DNA of 24,144 nt from Chitinophagales bacterium (lineage in GTDB: Bacteria > Bacteroidota > Bacteroidia > Chitinophagales > UBA2359). Position 1 is the stretch's first letter; the number at the start of each line of letters is the position of its first letter. The translations under genes were made by a program, and so were the position numbers. The stretch lies in assembly GCA_020629595.1 (NCBI GenBank), contig JAHDDA010000002.1:2129-26272 (forward strand). Direction: 5' to 3'. Positions 13,494 to 21,460 of the stretch are shown here, one piece after another. The notes under the pieces were generated by a model. That model was given only the letters and a program-made list of their open reading frames with translations. It made no database searches and was not told the DNA's origin.

Positions 13494-16151
13494 TTAATTT
13501 CTAACTTGTTGTACAATTACTAAGATTGATAAAATTGCCGTTACTTTAGAGGTAAAGCTCTCAAAAGCATCGTTCCAATTTCTTCTTTCTCTTTCCTCTA
13601 ATCTTATAGCTTCACGTTTTTTACGATCTGTTAAATCTACAAAAACTGTTGCACCTTCTTCTACCTTTGGATATTTTTTGAAAAAGAAAAACGATTGAGT
13701 TCTTTCAATTTCACCGTTTGGTTGTTCAACATAGGTTTTTAGTCTTTTACCATAATCTCCAAAACCTGCACCATATTTTCTAATATAATGGCGTGCATCT
13801 TTAAGTTTTCCGTCAAAAGGAACTTTAATAACTGTTGCAACCGTATCGTAATCAAAATGTTGCATTTGTCCACGAATGGTAACAATATTTTCAATTTTAG
13901 GGATGTGTAATGAATCTAAATCGCTTAAATAATAATCGTAAGGCGAATTATTTGGATTATTTAAGACTTCTTCTACATCTAATAAAACCTTTGCATAAAA
14001 AACAGGTTCGTGTATTATTTCATCTGTTTTTTTAATCTTAGATTTCTCTTCTTCTCTAAAATTTTCTAAAAACTCTTTTTCTTCTATTGAAAGTTCTTCA
14101 GGTCGTTTGGCTCTATATAAAACAGAAGCATTTTTGTGTGCCGCCGAAGTTAAACCACCTGCACGTTTTATTAAAGAAGAAACTTTTTCGGTTTTACTTG
14201 TTAAAGCATATTCTCCAGGCAAAACAACTTCGCCAGTAAGCATAACTTTTTGTTGTGTTTGAAAATTTGGATTTCTACGAATAAAAACCTTGTCATAAGG
14301 TTTCATTTCAAATTTTGCATCTTGCTCATTTACCTTTAAGTCAAGACCTATTTCTATTTGCTTAATAGTAAAATAGGCATCTTTCTTAGAAGTTTCTCCT
14401 TCAAAAGCCGCTAATCTAGAAACTTCAACAATACTGCCGCCTGCTTCTCTGGAAATTCCACCTGATAAATAAATAAAATCTTGAAGCGTCATTCCTTCTA
14501 CATATTCATATTCTCCTGGCACACGCACTTCTCCTGAAATTTCTACTAATAAATCTTGTCTAAATACTTCTTTTGAAACAAAATAAATTGAATCTTGACG
14601 TTCTAATAATATATTTTCTGGTGAATTTTGATTGATTAAAATTTCAGAAGGTGTAAATGGAATTACATAACGAGAATAATCTTCATCTCTCATTCTGAAA
14701 ACATAGGCACGATTCATATCTGCATTTTCTAAAGGTCCTCTTGCTCTATAAATTAAATCTGACAATCTATCGTTTTCACTGAATTGATATTTCCCTGGCG
14801 CACGAACAGCTCCACCAACTACAACAAAATTATGCACATAATCTGGAATGGAATTTACAAAAATGGTATCGCCATTTAAAAGGTTGAAATCTCTACGAAC
14901 ATTCATTAAACTATCGTAAGGAATATCTAACCAAACTGATTTGTTATCTTCATAACGCTTTACAGAAATTGTTCGAGTGAAGGCTTTTGGATTTAATCCA
15001 CCAGCATATTTAATCAAATCTTTAAGTGTTTCGCCTTCCTTCAATTCGTAATTAAAAGGGCGTTTTACTTCACCAGCTATATGCACAACTTTTCCTACTG
15101 GCGGTACAATTATATAATCATTATCGCCTAAAAAGTTATCTTGTTCTGAGTTTGGATTATTTAGAAACTCATAAACATCTAATATTTGTTCGGTCTTTCC
15201 GTTTCGTTTAATCATTATATTTCTAACCGAACCAATATCGTTTGGACCATCGGTAGCCACCAAAATATCGAAAGCAGAATAAACTGAAGAAACTCGGTAT
15301 GTTCCTGGGTTAAAAACTTCTCCTGCAACATTAACTCGAACTCTACGGTTTCGAGTTAAAGAAATGGCAATATCATTATTTTTTTGCCCGTAAACACTAA
15401 AAATCCTATCCTTTATTAATTCTTTTGCTTCGGAAAAACGCAAACCTTTAACTGTTACTTGCCCAACAAGCGGAATATCTAAATTTCCATTTACATCTAC
15501 TTGGTAAGTTGAATTTAATTGACGATAACCCCATAAAATAACGGTTAACTCATCGCCTGATTTTAGTTGATATTCGGCTGGTGGATTTACGATAAAATCG
15601 TCTTCTGGTTCAATAGAAATAAAGTTTTTTCTAAAGTAATCGTGACCATATAAATTTGCTTGTGGTAAAGCAGTAAATTTCTTAAAAATTGCCTTTTTCT
15701 GATTGGCAATATAGGCTTCTAAAAAGGTAATATTTAATGCTTCAGGGTCGTTTGCATTCTGAATTTTGAACTTCATTAACTGCAAACTATCTTGCATTGC
15801 ATTAATTTGTTGCAAATCTTTTAATAAATCATCTGAAACACCAATTAACTCTAAAATTTCTGGATTGGCGAATAAAACTTCTTCATTTAAATTTACTGTA
15901 TCAATACCAGGAACTAAATTTTGAGATTGTAAATATTTATCGTAATTACTTTCTAAATAAGTTTGGTATTGTTCTTTTGAAATATCGGCATTTTGACTTT
16001 GTGCATAGTTGTTAAACACATCTTGTTCAAAACTCTGACCATTGTTTGTATTCTGATTTAAACCTCCTATTGGATAATTGTAAGTTTGTGCTGAAACGAC
16101 AATATTAAACAATAGAAAATAAAAAGTTATTTGTAGAAATAATGATTTCAT
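13494..16151 (-). CDS. Multi-SLBB outer-membrane polysaccharide export protein (Wza-like)
   Basis: An 885-aa exported protein. A signal peptide (hydrophobic 2-19, cleavage after VVSA at 21) leads into a Q/N-rich and acidic N-terminal region (to about 185). A polysaccharide-export domain (about 187-267, YQLKSGDELTVILWG and VDVNGNLDIPLVGQVTVKGL) is followed by at least five SLBB repeats, each opening with a GEV-P-G-Y pattern, near 274, 356, 444, 536 and 636. A sixth, degenerate one lies near 758. The C-terminal 20 residues (about 863-882) are hydrophobic and may be a membrane helix. Wza in E. coli is about 380 aa, so this is the long Bacteroidota form. I took ATG 16151 over a TTG three codons upstream because the longer version adds nothing conserved. 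No Wza-type lipobox cysteine is seen after the signal. Confidence 0.93.
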   Translation of the reverse strand: MKSLFLQITFYFLLFNIVVSAQTYNYPIGGLNQNTNNGQSFEQDVFNNYAQSQNADISKEQYQTYLESNYDKYLQSQNLVPGIDTVNLNEEVLFANPEILELIGVSDDLLKDLQQINAMQDSLQLMKFKIQNANDPEALNITFLEAYIANQKKAIFKKFTALPQANLYGHDYFRKNFISIEPEDDFIVNPPAEYQLKSGDELTVILWGYRQLNSTYQVDVNGNLDIPLVGQVTVKGLRFSEAKELIKDRIFSVYGQKNNDIAISLTRNRRVRVNVAGEVFNPGTYRVSSVYSAFDILVATDGPNDIGSVRNIMIKRNGKTEQILDVYEFLNNPNSEQDNFLGDNDYIIVPPVGKVVHIAGEVKRPFNYELKEGETLKDLIKYAGGLNPKAFTRTISVKRYEDNKSVWLDIPYDSLMNVRRDFNLLNGDTIFVNSIPDYVHNFVVVGGAVRAPGKYQFSENDRLSDLIYRARGPLENADMNRAYVFRMRDEDYSRYVIPFTPSEILINQNSPENILLERQDSIYFVSKEVFRQDLLVEISGEVRVPGEYEYVEGMTLQDFIYLSGGISREAGGSIVEVSRLAAFEGETSKKDAYFTIKQIEIGLDLKVNEQDAKFEMKPYDKVFIRRNPNFQTQQKVMLTGEVVLPGEYALTSKTEKVSSLIKRAGGLTSAAHKNASVLYRAKRPEELSIEEKEFLENFREEEKSKIKKTDEIIHEPVFYAKVLLDVEEVLNNPNNSPYDYYLSDLDSLHIPKIENIVTIRGQMQHFDYDTVATVIKVPFDGKLKDARHYIRKYGAGFGDYGKRLKTYVEQPNGEIERTQSFFFFKKYPKVEEGATVFVDLTDRKKREAIRLEERERRNWNDAFESFTSKVTAILSILVIVQQVRN

Positions 16152-16157
16152 TAGGTG

Positions 16158-16165
16158 CAAAGTTA
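16158..16165 (-). promoter_or_regulatory. Possible -7 box of the polysaccharide operon
   Basis: Minus-strand TAACTTTG matches TAnnTTTG exactly and is followed by CACCTAATG, where ATG starts the SLBB gene. The 60-bp gap after menD makes this the natural place for the operon promoter. No good -33 TTG was found at 17-20 bp upstream. Confidence 0.45.
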
Positions 16166-16211
16166 AAAATTCTATTCCGAAAACGAGGATTATTTCGTTA
16201 AGGTATAATTT

Positions 16212-17924
16212 TTATTTAGAATTTCTTAAAACTTCAAAAAAATGCTTTAAAACCTTGGCACTATATTCACCATCTGTTTTAATTTCAATAAGTTTTGCTT
16301 TTTCCGAAGGATTATAAAACAAATTCAAAATAGATACCAAATCTTTTTCATTATCGCAAAAATGATAATCAACATCGAAAGCCTCACATATTTTTTCGGC
16401 AGTTTGGGCGTGTTTGTGTTCAAAAAAGTTTTCTAAATGTCCCGATTTTTGAGGACCAGGAATAATTCTAAAAATATTTCCTCCTGAATTATTTATTAAA
16501 ATTATACGCAAATTATTGGGTAAAAATTTATTCCATAAAGCATTAGAATCGTAAAAAAAAGCTAAGTCTCCAGTAACGTGTGTTACAATTTTTGTATTGC
16601 AACTATAAGCAAAACCTGCGGCTGTACTCATTGCACCGTCAATTCCCCCAACGCCTCTATTGGCATAATGCAACACATTTCGTTTGTCAATTTCAAATAA
16701 ATTTGCGTAGCGAACTGGTGTAGAATTTCCCCATTGAAAAATGCTATTTGGTGGTTGATGTTCAATAACTTTTTGTACTACTTTAAAATCACAAAATTTG
16801 CATTGAGTTAAAAAATACTCTTGTTGACGTGCTTTTAAGTCATCTAACTTTTTAAAATTTGAATAATATTTGTATGACTGCCAATTGTCTTCTTCAAAAT
16901 CGTCATCATTTTCATCTTTCAGATTTAGCAAAAAGTTCAAATCATTAGTGTTTAACAAATGCGTTAATTGCTTAAAAGTATCTTGGTGTTTATAATCATT
17001 GCGAATACTCCAATGAAATTCTGGTTTATAATTTCGCAGATAAACTTTTATCTTCTTTGAAACTATCATTCCACCAATTGTAACCACTAAATTGGGCTGA
17101 AATTTTTGTTTCTCCTCTTCTGTTATTGTATCAATAAATCTATCTATTGCTGGTAAATATGTACTGTACGAAAGATTTGAGCAACTTTCGGTCATTACCA
17201 AAACTTTCTTTTGTTTTGATAGTTCACTCAAAACATTATTCAACGATTTGTCTGCATTTAAACCTACAATGATTAATATTTTATTAGCATTTCTCCAGAT
17301 TTCAGATAATTCTATTAGCTGATTTTTAGAAAGTGTTTTTTGTGGCTCAAAGGCTTGTATATTTTTAGGTTCTGGTAAATCATTTTTTTCAACTAAATCG
17401 TACAGAGGCTCTGTAAATGGAACGTTAATATGAACTGGACCTTTGGCTGGAAGCTGAGTAATATTAATTGCTTCAACTACCGTACGTTCAGCAAACCAAA
17501 GTTTATCTTTTGCCGAAGTATCTTGTGGATATTGAAAGCTCTTTTTTATATAATTTGCAAAAATATTATGTTGTCGAATGCTTTGCATATCGGCTTGATC
17601 AATCCATTCACTTGGTCTATCGGCTGTTAAAACTAGCAAAGGCAATTCTTGATAATAGGCTTCGGCAATGGCTGGTGCGTAATTTAAAGCTGCTGTGCCA
17701 GATGTACAAACAATAGCCACTGTTTGGCGAGTGTGTTGTGCAATACCTAAAGCAAAAAAGGCTGCTGAACGTTCATCTACAATACAAATACACTCAATCT
17801 CTTTTATGGCATTGAAAGCAATAACTAAAGGTGCATTTCTTGAACCAGGAGAAAAAACTACTTTTTTGATTCCTTTAACGGCACAAAGTTTGGCAAGTTG
17901 AATGATTTCTTGTTTACTTGTCAT
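16212..17924 (-). CDS. menD: 2-succinyl-5-enolpyruvyl-6-hydroxy-3-cyclohexene-1-carboxylate synthase
   Basis: Thiamine-diphosphate enzyme of menaquinone synthesis: joins 2-oxoglutarate to isochorismate. The 570-aa length fits. Signatures: FSPGSRNAPLVIAF (24-37), the ThDP-activating glutamate E51 in VDERSAAFFALGIAQ, TSGTAALNYAPAIAEA (74-89), TADRPSEWIDQADMQSIRQ (100-118), GNSTPVRYANLF (399-410), RGVGGIDGAMSTAAGFA (423-439), and the ThDP/Mg site GDLAFFYDSNALW (452-464) with NNSGG (478-482). An acidic insert DENDDDFEED (337-346) is a local quirk. It stands alone here, without menF, menH, menB or menC, between parB and the polysaccharide genes, 45 bp after parB. Confidence 0.97.
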   Translation of the reverse strand: MTSKQEIIQLAKLCAVKGIKKVVFSPGSRNAPLVIAFNAIKEIECICIVDERSAAFFALGIAQHTRQTVAIVCTSGTAALNYAPAIAEAYYQELPLLVLTADRPSEWIDQADMQSIRQHNIFANYIKKSFQYPQDTSAKDKLWFAERTVVEAINITQLPAKGPVHINVPFTEPLYDLVEKNDLPEPKNIQAFEPQKTLSKNQLIELSEIWRNANKILIIVGLNADKSLNNVLSELSKQKKVLVMTESCSNLSYSTYLPAIDRFIDTITEEEKQKFQPNLVVTIGGMIVSKKIKVYLRNYKPEFHWSIRNDYKHQDTFKQLTHLLNTNDLNFLLNLKDENDDDFEEDNWQSYKYYSNFKKLDDLKARQQEYFLTQCKFCDFKVVQKVIEHQPPNSIFQWGNSTPVRYANLFEIDKRNVLHYANRGVGGIDGAMSTAAGFAYSCNTKIVTHVTGDLAFFYDSNALWNKFLPNNLRIILINNSGGNIFRIIPGPQKSGHLENFFEHKHAQTAEKICEAFDVDYHFCDNEKDLVSILNLFYNPSEKAKLIEIKTDGEYSAKVLKHFFEVLRNSK

Positions 17925-17969
17925 CTGATATTTCTGGTAACTATAAAACTATGTGTATAAACATTAATT

Positions 17970-18896
17970 TTATGGAAGTTGTTCCAAAATTCGATTCAAA
18001 TCTTCATCATTCATATATGGAATAACTATTTCTCCCCCTTTACCACTTGACTTAGGTTTTAAAGCAACTTTAGTTTCAAAAGTTCGGCATAAATCGTCTT
18101 GAATTTTTTGATAAGCGTAGGAAAGTTTTTGTTTTACTTTCTCTTTTTTATCCTTGGAAGGATTTAATTTTTCTACGCTAGAAACCAACTTTTCAACTTG
18201 CCTAACTGATAAGTTTTTTTCAATAATAATTCTAAATATTTCTAATTGAGCTTCAGGCGAACCCTCAGCTCCACATAATGCACGCCCATGACCAGCCGAA
18301 AGCAATTTTGCTTTAATTCCATCTTGAATTTCTGGTGGTAATTTTAATAACCTTAAAGAATTTGTTATAACTGTTCTAGACTTACCTACTCTTTCTGCTA
18401 AATCTTTGTGCGTTAAGCCAATGTCTTCTATCAAGGCGTTGTAAGTTAAAGCTATTTCAATTGGGTTTAAATCTTGACGTTGCACATTTTCAATCAATGC
18501 AATTTCTCGCATTTCTTGCTCATTAGCTTCTCTTATATAAGCTGGAATTTCTGTTAAACCTGCCAATTTAGAAGCTCTAAATCTTCTTTCTCCAGAAATA
18601 ATTTGATAAGCATTATCGGTAATTCTTCTAACGGTTATTGGCTGAACTACTCCATGTACTTTAATACTATTGACCAATTCATTCATTTGGTCTTCATTAA
18701 AATCTGTTCTTGGTTGAAAAGGGTTAGGCTCAATATGCTCCAATTTTAGCTTACCAACTGATTTTGCACTTTCATCTAGGCTTAAAGGCTTAGAAAGCAT
18801 TTCATTATCAGAAACACCGTATAATGCTCCTACACCAACTCCTAAATTTTTAAGGTTTTTTCCTAAACCAGTTTTTTTGCGTGTAACTTTTTTCAA
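17970..18896 (-). CDS. parB: Chromosome partitioning protein ParB/Spo0J
   Basis: Chromosomal ParB: a CTP-dependent clamp that loads at parS. The 308-aa protein has a basic N-terminal tail (KKVTRKKTGLGKNL), the ParB/Srx domain (about 49-140) with the CTP-binding GERRFRA (102-108) and ENVQRQDLNPIE (136-147), a helix-turn-helix around 163-184 (THKDLAERVGKSRTVITNSLRLL), and a C-terminal dimerisation region. The start is TTG at 18896: an in-frame TAA lies two codons upstream and the next methionine is residue 33, after the conserved basic tail. It follows parA by 50 bp. I found no parS-like 16-mer (TGTTTCACGTGAAACA type) in this window. Confidence 0.96.
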   Translation of the reverse strand: MKKVTRKKTGLGKNLKNLGVGVGALYGVSDNEMLSKPLSLDESAKSVGKLKLEHIEPNPFQPRTDFNEDQMNELVNSIKVHGVVQPITVRRITDNAYQIISGERRFRASKLAGLTEIPAYIREANEQEMREIALIENVQRQDLNPIEIALTYNALIEDIGLTHKDLAERVGKSRTVITNSLRLLKLPPEIQDGIKAKLLSAGHGRALCGAEGSPEAQLEIFRIIIEKNLSVRQVEKLVSSVEKLNPSKDKKEKVKQKLSYAYQKIQDDLCRTFETKVALKPKSSGKGGEIVIPYMNDEDLNRILEQLP

Positions 18897-18930
18897 GATT
18901 TATGTTTTTCGAGGAAAATAAAGCAATTAC

Positions 18931-18950
18931 TTAATATTTTAAAATATTAA
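18931..18950. repeat. 20-bp perfect A/T palindrome between parA and parB
   Basis: TTAATATTTT is followed directly by its exact reverse complement AAAATATTAA, a perfect 20-bp palindrome with no spacer. It overlaps the last base pairs of parA (stop codon 18949-18947) and lies 34 bases before the parB start. It could be a weak hairpin damping parB relative to parA, or a binding site. As it contains only A and T, chance is more plausible than for a mixed-base palindrome. Confidence 0.45.
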
Positions 18951-19726
18951 TCAGATGCTAATTCCAGATTTTTACTAATAATTTCTTGTGCTAATTTAAA
19001 GTAATTTTTTGCACCAATACTTTTCCAATCATACATTAATACAGACATTCCATAACTAGGTGCTTCACTAATTCTGGTATTTCTTTGAATTATTGTATCA
19101 AAAACTAAATCTTTAAAGTGATCGGTTACATCAGCAACAACTTCTTTAGAAAGATTTGTTCTTTTATCGTACATAGTCATTAAAATTCCTTCTATGTCTA
19201 AGTTTTGATTAAGTCGGTTTCTTACTGCTCCAATTGTTTGAATAAGTTTTCCTAAACCCTCTAAAGCAAAATATTCACATTGTACTGGAATTAAAACCGA
19301 ATCTGCGGCACTTAAAGCATTTAATGTTATAATTCCCAAAGATGGAGAACAATCAATAATTACATAATCAAAGGCTTCTCTAGCTTCATCAATTATTTGC
19401 TCCTTCATTATGTAATGCTTTTTATCTACTGAAATAAATTCTACTTCAGCACCCGCTAAATCTATATGAGAAGGCATTACATACACATTGGGTGATTCTG
19501 TTTCAACCACACAATCATCTGGTTCTGCATTTCCTACTAAACATTGATACACATTATTTTCATCATCAGACTCTACTGATAAACCAGAAGATGAATTTGC
19601 TTGAGAATCGGCATCAATCAGCAATACTGTTTTATCTAAAAAACCTAATGCTGAAGCTAAATTTATAGCGGTTGTTGTTTTTCCAACTCCACCTTTTTGG
19701 TTGGCTATGGCTATTACTTTTCCCAT
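18947..19726 (-). CDS. parA: Chromosome partitioning ATPase ParA/Soj
   Basis: MinD/ParA-family ATPase that drives segregation with ParB. The 259-aa length is standard. It has the deviant Walker A KGGVGKTT (11-18), the Walker A' LLIDADSQANSSSGL (35-49), and Walker B IIDCSPSLGIITLNAL (123-138), then QCEYFALEGLGKL (149-161). The absence of an N-terminal DNA-binding domain marks it as the chromosomal (Soj) type rather than a long plasmid ParA. It begins 8 bp after the UPF0173 gene, so the two probably share the promoter at 20450-20479. Confidence 0.97.
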   Translation of the reverse strand: MGKVIAIANQKGGVGKTTTAINLASALGFLDKTVLLIDADSQANSSSGLSVESDDENNVYQCLVGNAEPDDCVVETESPNVYVMPSHIDLAGAEVEFISVDKKHYIMKEQIIDEAREAFDYVIIDCSPSLGIITLNALSAADSVLIPVQCEYFALEGLGKLIQTIGAVRNRLNQNLDIEGILMTMYDKRTNLSKEVVADVTDHFKDLVFDTIIQRNTRISEAPSYGMSVLMYDWKSIGAKNYFKLAQEIISKNLELASD

Positions 19727-19734
19727 TTATTGTT

Positions 19735-20427
19735 TTAAATTTCTATTGTATCTCCTATTGCTGGCAAAATTAACTTTTTTCCTTCTTCTGAGAAGGTTTG
19801 TTGTGCCATAATCTTATCTAATTTAATATATCCAAAGGTATCGAAATGAACTCCAACTATTGTATCGCACTCTACAAAATCAGCAGCAATAACTGCTTCT
19901 TCAGGTCCCATTGTAAAATTGTCTCCAACAGGAAACACACAAAAATTTAATTTATTTTTTAATAAGGGAATTAACTTCATATCATACGTAAGTGCCGTAT
20001 CGCCCGAGTAATAAAAATTGCCTTCATTGGTATGAATTACAAAACCGCCAGGATTTCCACCATAAGTGCCATCTGGTAATACACTTGAATGTACAGCATT
20101 TACAAACTTAACGACAAATACATCATCAATAACAACAGTTCCACCATGATTCATTGGGTGCGAATTTGTTAGATTGTGTTTTTCGGCAAACCAACTTATA
20201 ATTTCAAAGTTAGAAATAATTTTAGCACCAGTATTATTTGCAATCTGAACAGCATCGGCAATGTGATCTTCGTGTCCGTGAGAAATTAAAATGTAATCTG
20301 CTTTAATATCATTTACATTAATATGAGCCGCCATTGGATTAGGACTTATAAATGGGTCGAAAAGTAAAACTTTACCACTTCTTAATTCAACAGAAAAACA
20401 AGAATGACCGTAAAAAGTAAGTTTCAT
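19735..20427 (-). CDS. UPF0173 family metal-dependent hydrolase (metallo-beta-lactamase fold)
   Basis: A 230-aa metallo-beta-lactamase-fold protein of the UPF0173 family. Metal-binding residues seen: H8 in YGHSCF, D24 in LFDPFISPNP, the HxHxDH motif HGHEDH (50-55), H113 in VNAVHSS, D143 in YYSGDTAL, and H194 in VGVHFDTFGY. The reaction of the family is not well defined. I prefer ATG 20427 (MKLTFYGHSCF, the usual family start) over a TTG three codons upstream. It is cytoplasmic, with no signal. It lies 34 bp after fmt and 8 bp before parA, and is preceded by a good promoter match. Confidence 0.9.
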   Translation of the reverse strand: MKLTFYGHSCFSVELRSGKVLLFDPFISPNPMAAHINVNDIKADYILISHGHEDHIADAVQIANNTGAKIISNFEIISWFAEKHNLTNSHPMNHGGTVVIDDVFVVKFVNAVHSSVLPDGTYGGNPGGFVIHTNEGNFYYSGDTALTYDMKLIPLLKNKLNFCVFPVGDNFTMGPEEAVIAADFVECDTIVGVHFDTFGYIKLDKIMAQQTFSEEGKKLILPAIGDTIEI

Positions 20428-20449
20428 AGCAATCAAATTATTTAGATTT

Positions 20450-20479
20450 CAAAAATAAGAATTAAACGGTAAAGTCAAA
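20450..20479 (-). promoter_or_regulatory. Bacteroidota sigma-A type promoter for UPF0173-parA-parB
   Basis: On the minus strand TTTG (20479-20476) and TATTTTTG (20457-20450) are separated by 18 bases. This matches the Bacteroidota consensus TTTG-N(17-22)-TAnnTTTG. The -33 box lies in the last codons of fmt and the leader to ATG 20427 would be about 16 bases. This is the best two-part promoter match I found in the window. Confidence 0.55.
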
Positions 20480-21376
20480 ACCTCTTAACAAATCTTCTAC
20501 ATTCATTCGCTTTTTTCCAGCCAATTGTAAATCTGTTAAATAAACCCAAGCATCTTTACAGGCTACTTTTATATAAGTTTTGTTATCAGACTCAATAGTT
20601 CCTACGGTTGAAATATTTTGAGAATATTCAATGTTAACTTTAAAAACTTTAAATCTATTGCCTCTAAGTATTGTAAATGCTGAAGGATATGGAGATAAGC
20701 CCCTTACAAAGTTAAAAATTTCATCTCCACTTTTATTCCAGTTGATTTCACAATCTTCTTTAAAAATTTTGGGTGCGTGTTTTTCAATCTTAGTTTTAGG
20801 TTGAGGAGAAGTTTTAAAATTATCTTCTTCAATAGCTTTCACTGTTTTTAAAACCAATTCAGCACCAATATTCATCATTCTATCGTGTAATTCACCCGCA
20901 GTTTCTGCTTCTCCAATTGCCATTTTTTCTTGAAATAAGATTTCTCCTGTATCAATTTTTTGCTCAATAAAAAAAGTGGTAACTCCACTTTCTTTTTCAC
21001 CATTTATAATTGCCCAATTTATGGGTGCGGCACCTCTGTAATTTGGCAAAAGCGAACTGTGTAAGTTAATAGTTCCTTTAGGAGGCATTTCAAAAACTAA
21101 AGCAGGTAACATTCTAAAAGCAACAACTACTTGTAAATCAGCATTTAATGCCTTTAATTCTGCCAGAAACACAGGATTTTTTAGATTTTTAGGTTGTAAA
21201 ATATGTAGTCCTTTTTCTAAAGCATACTTTTTTACAGGCGAAGGATGCAATTTCTTTCCTCTGCCACGTTCTTTATCGGTTGCAGTAATTACACCAACTA
21301 TATTGAAACCATTTTTAACTAAAATATCTAAACTTGGAACAGCAAAATCTGGTGTTCCCATAAAAACTATGTTCAT
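20462..21376 (-). CDS. fmt: Methionyl-tRNA formyltransferase
   Basis: Formylates initiator Met-tRNA with 10-formyl-THF in the cytoplasm. Numbered from ATG 21376, the protein has 304 residues starting with the canonical MNIVFMGTPDFAVPSL. The catalytic region is NLHSSLLPNYRGAAPINWAI (104-123), with N104 and H106, and IDTGEIL (141-147) with D142. DKERGRGKKLHPSPVK (34-49) is the usual substrate loop. The C-terminal tRNA-binding domain begins near 205 (INWNKSGDEIFNFVRGLSPYP). An upstream in-frame TTG (21394) was rejected because it lies in the T-tract of the preceding terminator. Fmt ends 34 bp before the UPF0173 start. Confidence 0.97.
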   Translation of the reverse strand: MNIVFMGTPDFAVPSLDILVKNGFNIVGVITATDKERGRGKKLHPSPVKKYALEKGLHILQPKNLKNPVFLAELKALNADLQVVVAFRMLPALVFEMPPKGTINLHSSLLPNYRGAAPINWAIINGEKESGVTTFFIEQKIDTGEILFQEKMAIGEAETAGELHDRMMNIGAELVLKTVKAIEEDNFKTSPQPKTKIEKHAPKIFKEDCEINWNKSGDEIFNFVRGLSPYPSAFTILRGNRFKVFKVNIEYSQNISTVGTIESDNKTYIKVACKDAWVYLTDLQLAGKKRMNVEDLLRGFDFTV

Positions 21377-21391
21377 ATAATAATTTGAAAA

Positions 21392-21434
21392 CAAAAAAAC
21401 CGAACCAATGAGTTATAAACTCTTAGGTTCAGTT
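21392..21434 (-). terminator. Rho-independent terminator of the 21461-22468 gene
   Basis: Minus-strand RNA can form a stem of AACUGAACC with GGUUCGGUU (one G-U pair), then an interrupted 3-bp step, then GAGUU with AACUC around a 3-base loop. The stem spans 21434-21398 and is followed by TTTTTG and then TTTT. It lies 26 bases after the stop of the secreted-protein gene and ends just before the fmt start. The inner core GAGTTATAAACTC recurs at 10061-10073 as GAGTTACAAACTC. Confidence 0.75.
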
Positions 21435-21460
21435 ATTTAACTTTAATAATTGATAGAAGA

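Noticed and set aside
16166..16200. CGAAA...TTTCG inverted repeat after menD as a terminator
   Set aside because: The 5-bp stem with a 10-base loop is too weak and no good U-tract follows.
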